Source of the DNA: Lachnospiraceae bacterium
GTDB lineage: Bacteria; Bacillota; Clostridia; Lachnospirales; Lachnospiraceae
Assembly: GCA_017446125.1 (NCBI GenBank)
Contig: JAFSRL010000237.1
Span: 1-5,923, forward strand
Direction: 5' to 3'
DNA: 5,923 bases
In this document: in pieces, positions 5,084 to 5,923 of the stretch
Layout of the letters: the number at the start of each line of letters is the position of its first letter
Position numbering within the stretch: the stretch's first letter is position 1
Notes under the pieces: generated by a model
The model's database searches: none
What the model saw: the letters and a program-made list of their open reading frames with translations, nothing else
Told to the model about the DNA's origin: nothing
Made by a program: the position numbers and the translations under genes

Positions 5084-5923
5084 TTATCCCAGCGCGGCCT
5101 TGACCGCCTCCTCAACGGCGGTGAGATCGTCCGTGGGTTCAAAGCGGGCGATGACCTTGCCTTCTCTGGTGACGAGAAATTTTGTGAAGTTCCACTTGAT
5201 GTCGTCATTTTCCGCGTACGCGGGATCCGCTTCCGTGAGCTTGTTGTGCAGGTAGAGCCCCGCCTTGGTATTGGTGTCAAACCCGCGGAAGCCCTGCCGC
5301 TTCTTTAAAAATGTATAGAGCGGAATCTCATTTTTTCCGTTGACCTCGATCTTGGAAAACTGCGGATAGGAGATGTCATAGCGCGATGTACAGAAGTGGT
5401 GAATCTCATCATCCGATCCCGGCGCCTGGTGTCCGAACTGGTCGCAGGGAAAATCGATCACGGTAAAACCTTCCTTATGATAGGTTTTATAGAGATACTC
5501 CAGCATCTCATACTGCGGAGTGAACCCGCAGCCGGTCGCCGTGTTCACGATGAGTAAGACCTCGCCCTCATACGCCTTCATCGAAACCTCGCCGCGCTCC
5601 GGATGGCGAATCGTGAAGTCATAGATGCGCTCTGTCTGCTCCGTAATCACCTGCTCCACATACTGCATCACGCGGAACAGGATGCGCAGGGTCTTCTCGC
5701 CGATGCCGGTCTCCAGACACTGGTCCGCGCCCTCCGCAACGTGCAGTGTGAGCTGCCGTTCCTTACACAGCACACGGATCTCATCAATCGGCGCGTACGG
5801 ATCCGCACTGCCCGCAAAGACAACGCCCGCTCCCTTTTGCATTGCCTTAAGCGCCGGCGCGATCGGCGCAAACAGGATCTGTGTCCGATTCTCATGGGAC
5901 GACAGGTCCGCGATCTGTTCCAC
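5084..5923 (-). CDS. Alpha/beta-hydrolase-like region fused to a glutathione peroxidase domain (5' end beyond window)
   Basis: The frame is open to the window edge and 279 residues are visible. Residues about 98-279 are a complete glutathione peroxidase, which reduces hydroperoxides. Peroxidatic Cys132 lies in NTATGCGFTPQY; Gln162 in FPCDQFG and Trp244-Asn245 in IKWNFTKFL complete the catalytic tetrad. Cys178 (EIHHFC), 46 residues after Cys132, matches the resolving Cys of thioredoxin-dependent members, and the Cys replaces selenocysteine. Residues about 15-90 resemble the C-terminal part of an alpha/beta hydrolase: VVFAGSADPYAPIDEIR with candidate acid Asp41, then VAEGADQCLETG where such proteins usually have a His (as in GANHSLE); here it is Gln68. 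No start codon with a ribosome binding site precedes the peroxidase domain, so the two parts appear to be one protein. The GTG at the edge is unlikely to be the start. The peroxidase domain is certain; the hydrolase call is moderate. Confidence 0.9.
   Translation of the reverse strand: MEQIADLSSHENRTQILFAPIAPALKAMQKGAGVVFAGSADPYAPIDEIRVLCKERQLTLHVAEGADQCLETGIGEKTLRILFRVMQYVEQVITEQTERIYDFTIRHPERGEVSMKAYEGEVLLIVNTATGCGFTPQYEMLEYLYKTYHKEGFTVIDFPCDQFGHQAPGSDDEIHHFCTSRYDISYPQFSKIEVNGKNEIPLYTFLKKRQGFRGFDTNTKAGLYLHNKLTEADPAYAENDDIKWNFTKFLVTREGKVIARFEPTDDLTAVEEAVKAALG

Noticed and set aside
5044..5280. Minus-strand frame running past the peroxidase stop codon
   Set aside because: Most of it is an out-of-frame shadow of the peroxidase domain. 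The last few codons after 5084 have no start codon of their own.
5921..5923. GTG at the right edge as the start of the peroxidase gene
   Set aside because: The frame is still open at the edge and begins in the middle of a recognisable domain, so the true start is outside the window.

Overview
This window looks like Firmicutes chromosome, probably Clostridia and most likely the Lachnospiraceae. The evidence is the lipoprotein-type solute-binding protein with an LTAC lipobox, AGGAG-type ribosome binding sites, a YesM/YesN-style two-component system, and a thioredoxin-type glutathione peroxidase of the kind common in gut Clostridia. No rRNA or other taxonomic marker is present, so this placement is inference. 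Every gene I can support is on the minus strand; the long plus-strand reading frames are shadows.

In the direction of transcription (right to left) the layout is as follows. (1) 5923-5084: the 3' part of a gene whose product joins an alpha/beta-hydrolase-like C-terminal region to a complete glutathione peroxidase domain. Its 5' end lies outside the window. (2) 5083-4875: an AT-rich regulatory region with a consensus extended -10, a second sigma-A-like promoter, and three 29-bp tandem units carrying seven TATATAA-type boxes at regular 10/19-bp spacing. (3) 4874-3999: a multi-pass membrane protein that I cannot assign. (4) 3967-3860: a 35-codon Tyr-rich small ORF with a strong Shine-Dalgarno sequence, followed 19 bp later by a strong intrinsic terminator (3840-3799). 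(5) 3764-2304 and 2311-1598: a sensor histidine kinase and an AraC-type response regulator, overlapping by 8 bp and closed by a second intrinsic terminator (1538-1503). (6) 1446-364 and 354-1: the solute-binding lipoprotein (DctP family) and the small membrane subunit (DctQ family, truncated by the window edge) of a TRAP transporter. The large permease DctM would be expected just beyond base 1.

The clearest functional story is a nutrient-uptake module. The kinase senses an extracellular signal and phosphorylates the regulator, which probably controls the TRAP transporter genes directly downstream. The ligand is probably a small carboxylate, but it cannot be fixed from sequence. The membrane protein plus small ORF is a separate, terminator-bounded unit behind a repeat-rich promoter. 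It is the least explained part of the window. I see no mobile element, CRISPR array, tRNA or rRNA, and no gene-free stretch longer than about 210 bp.
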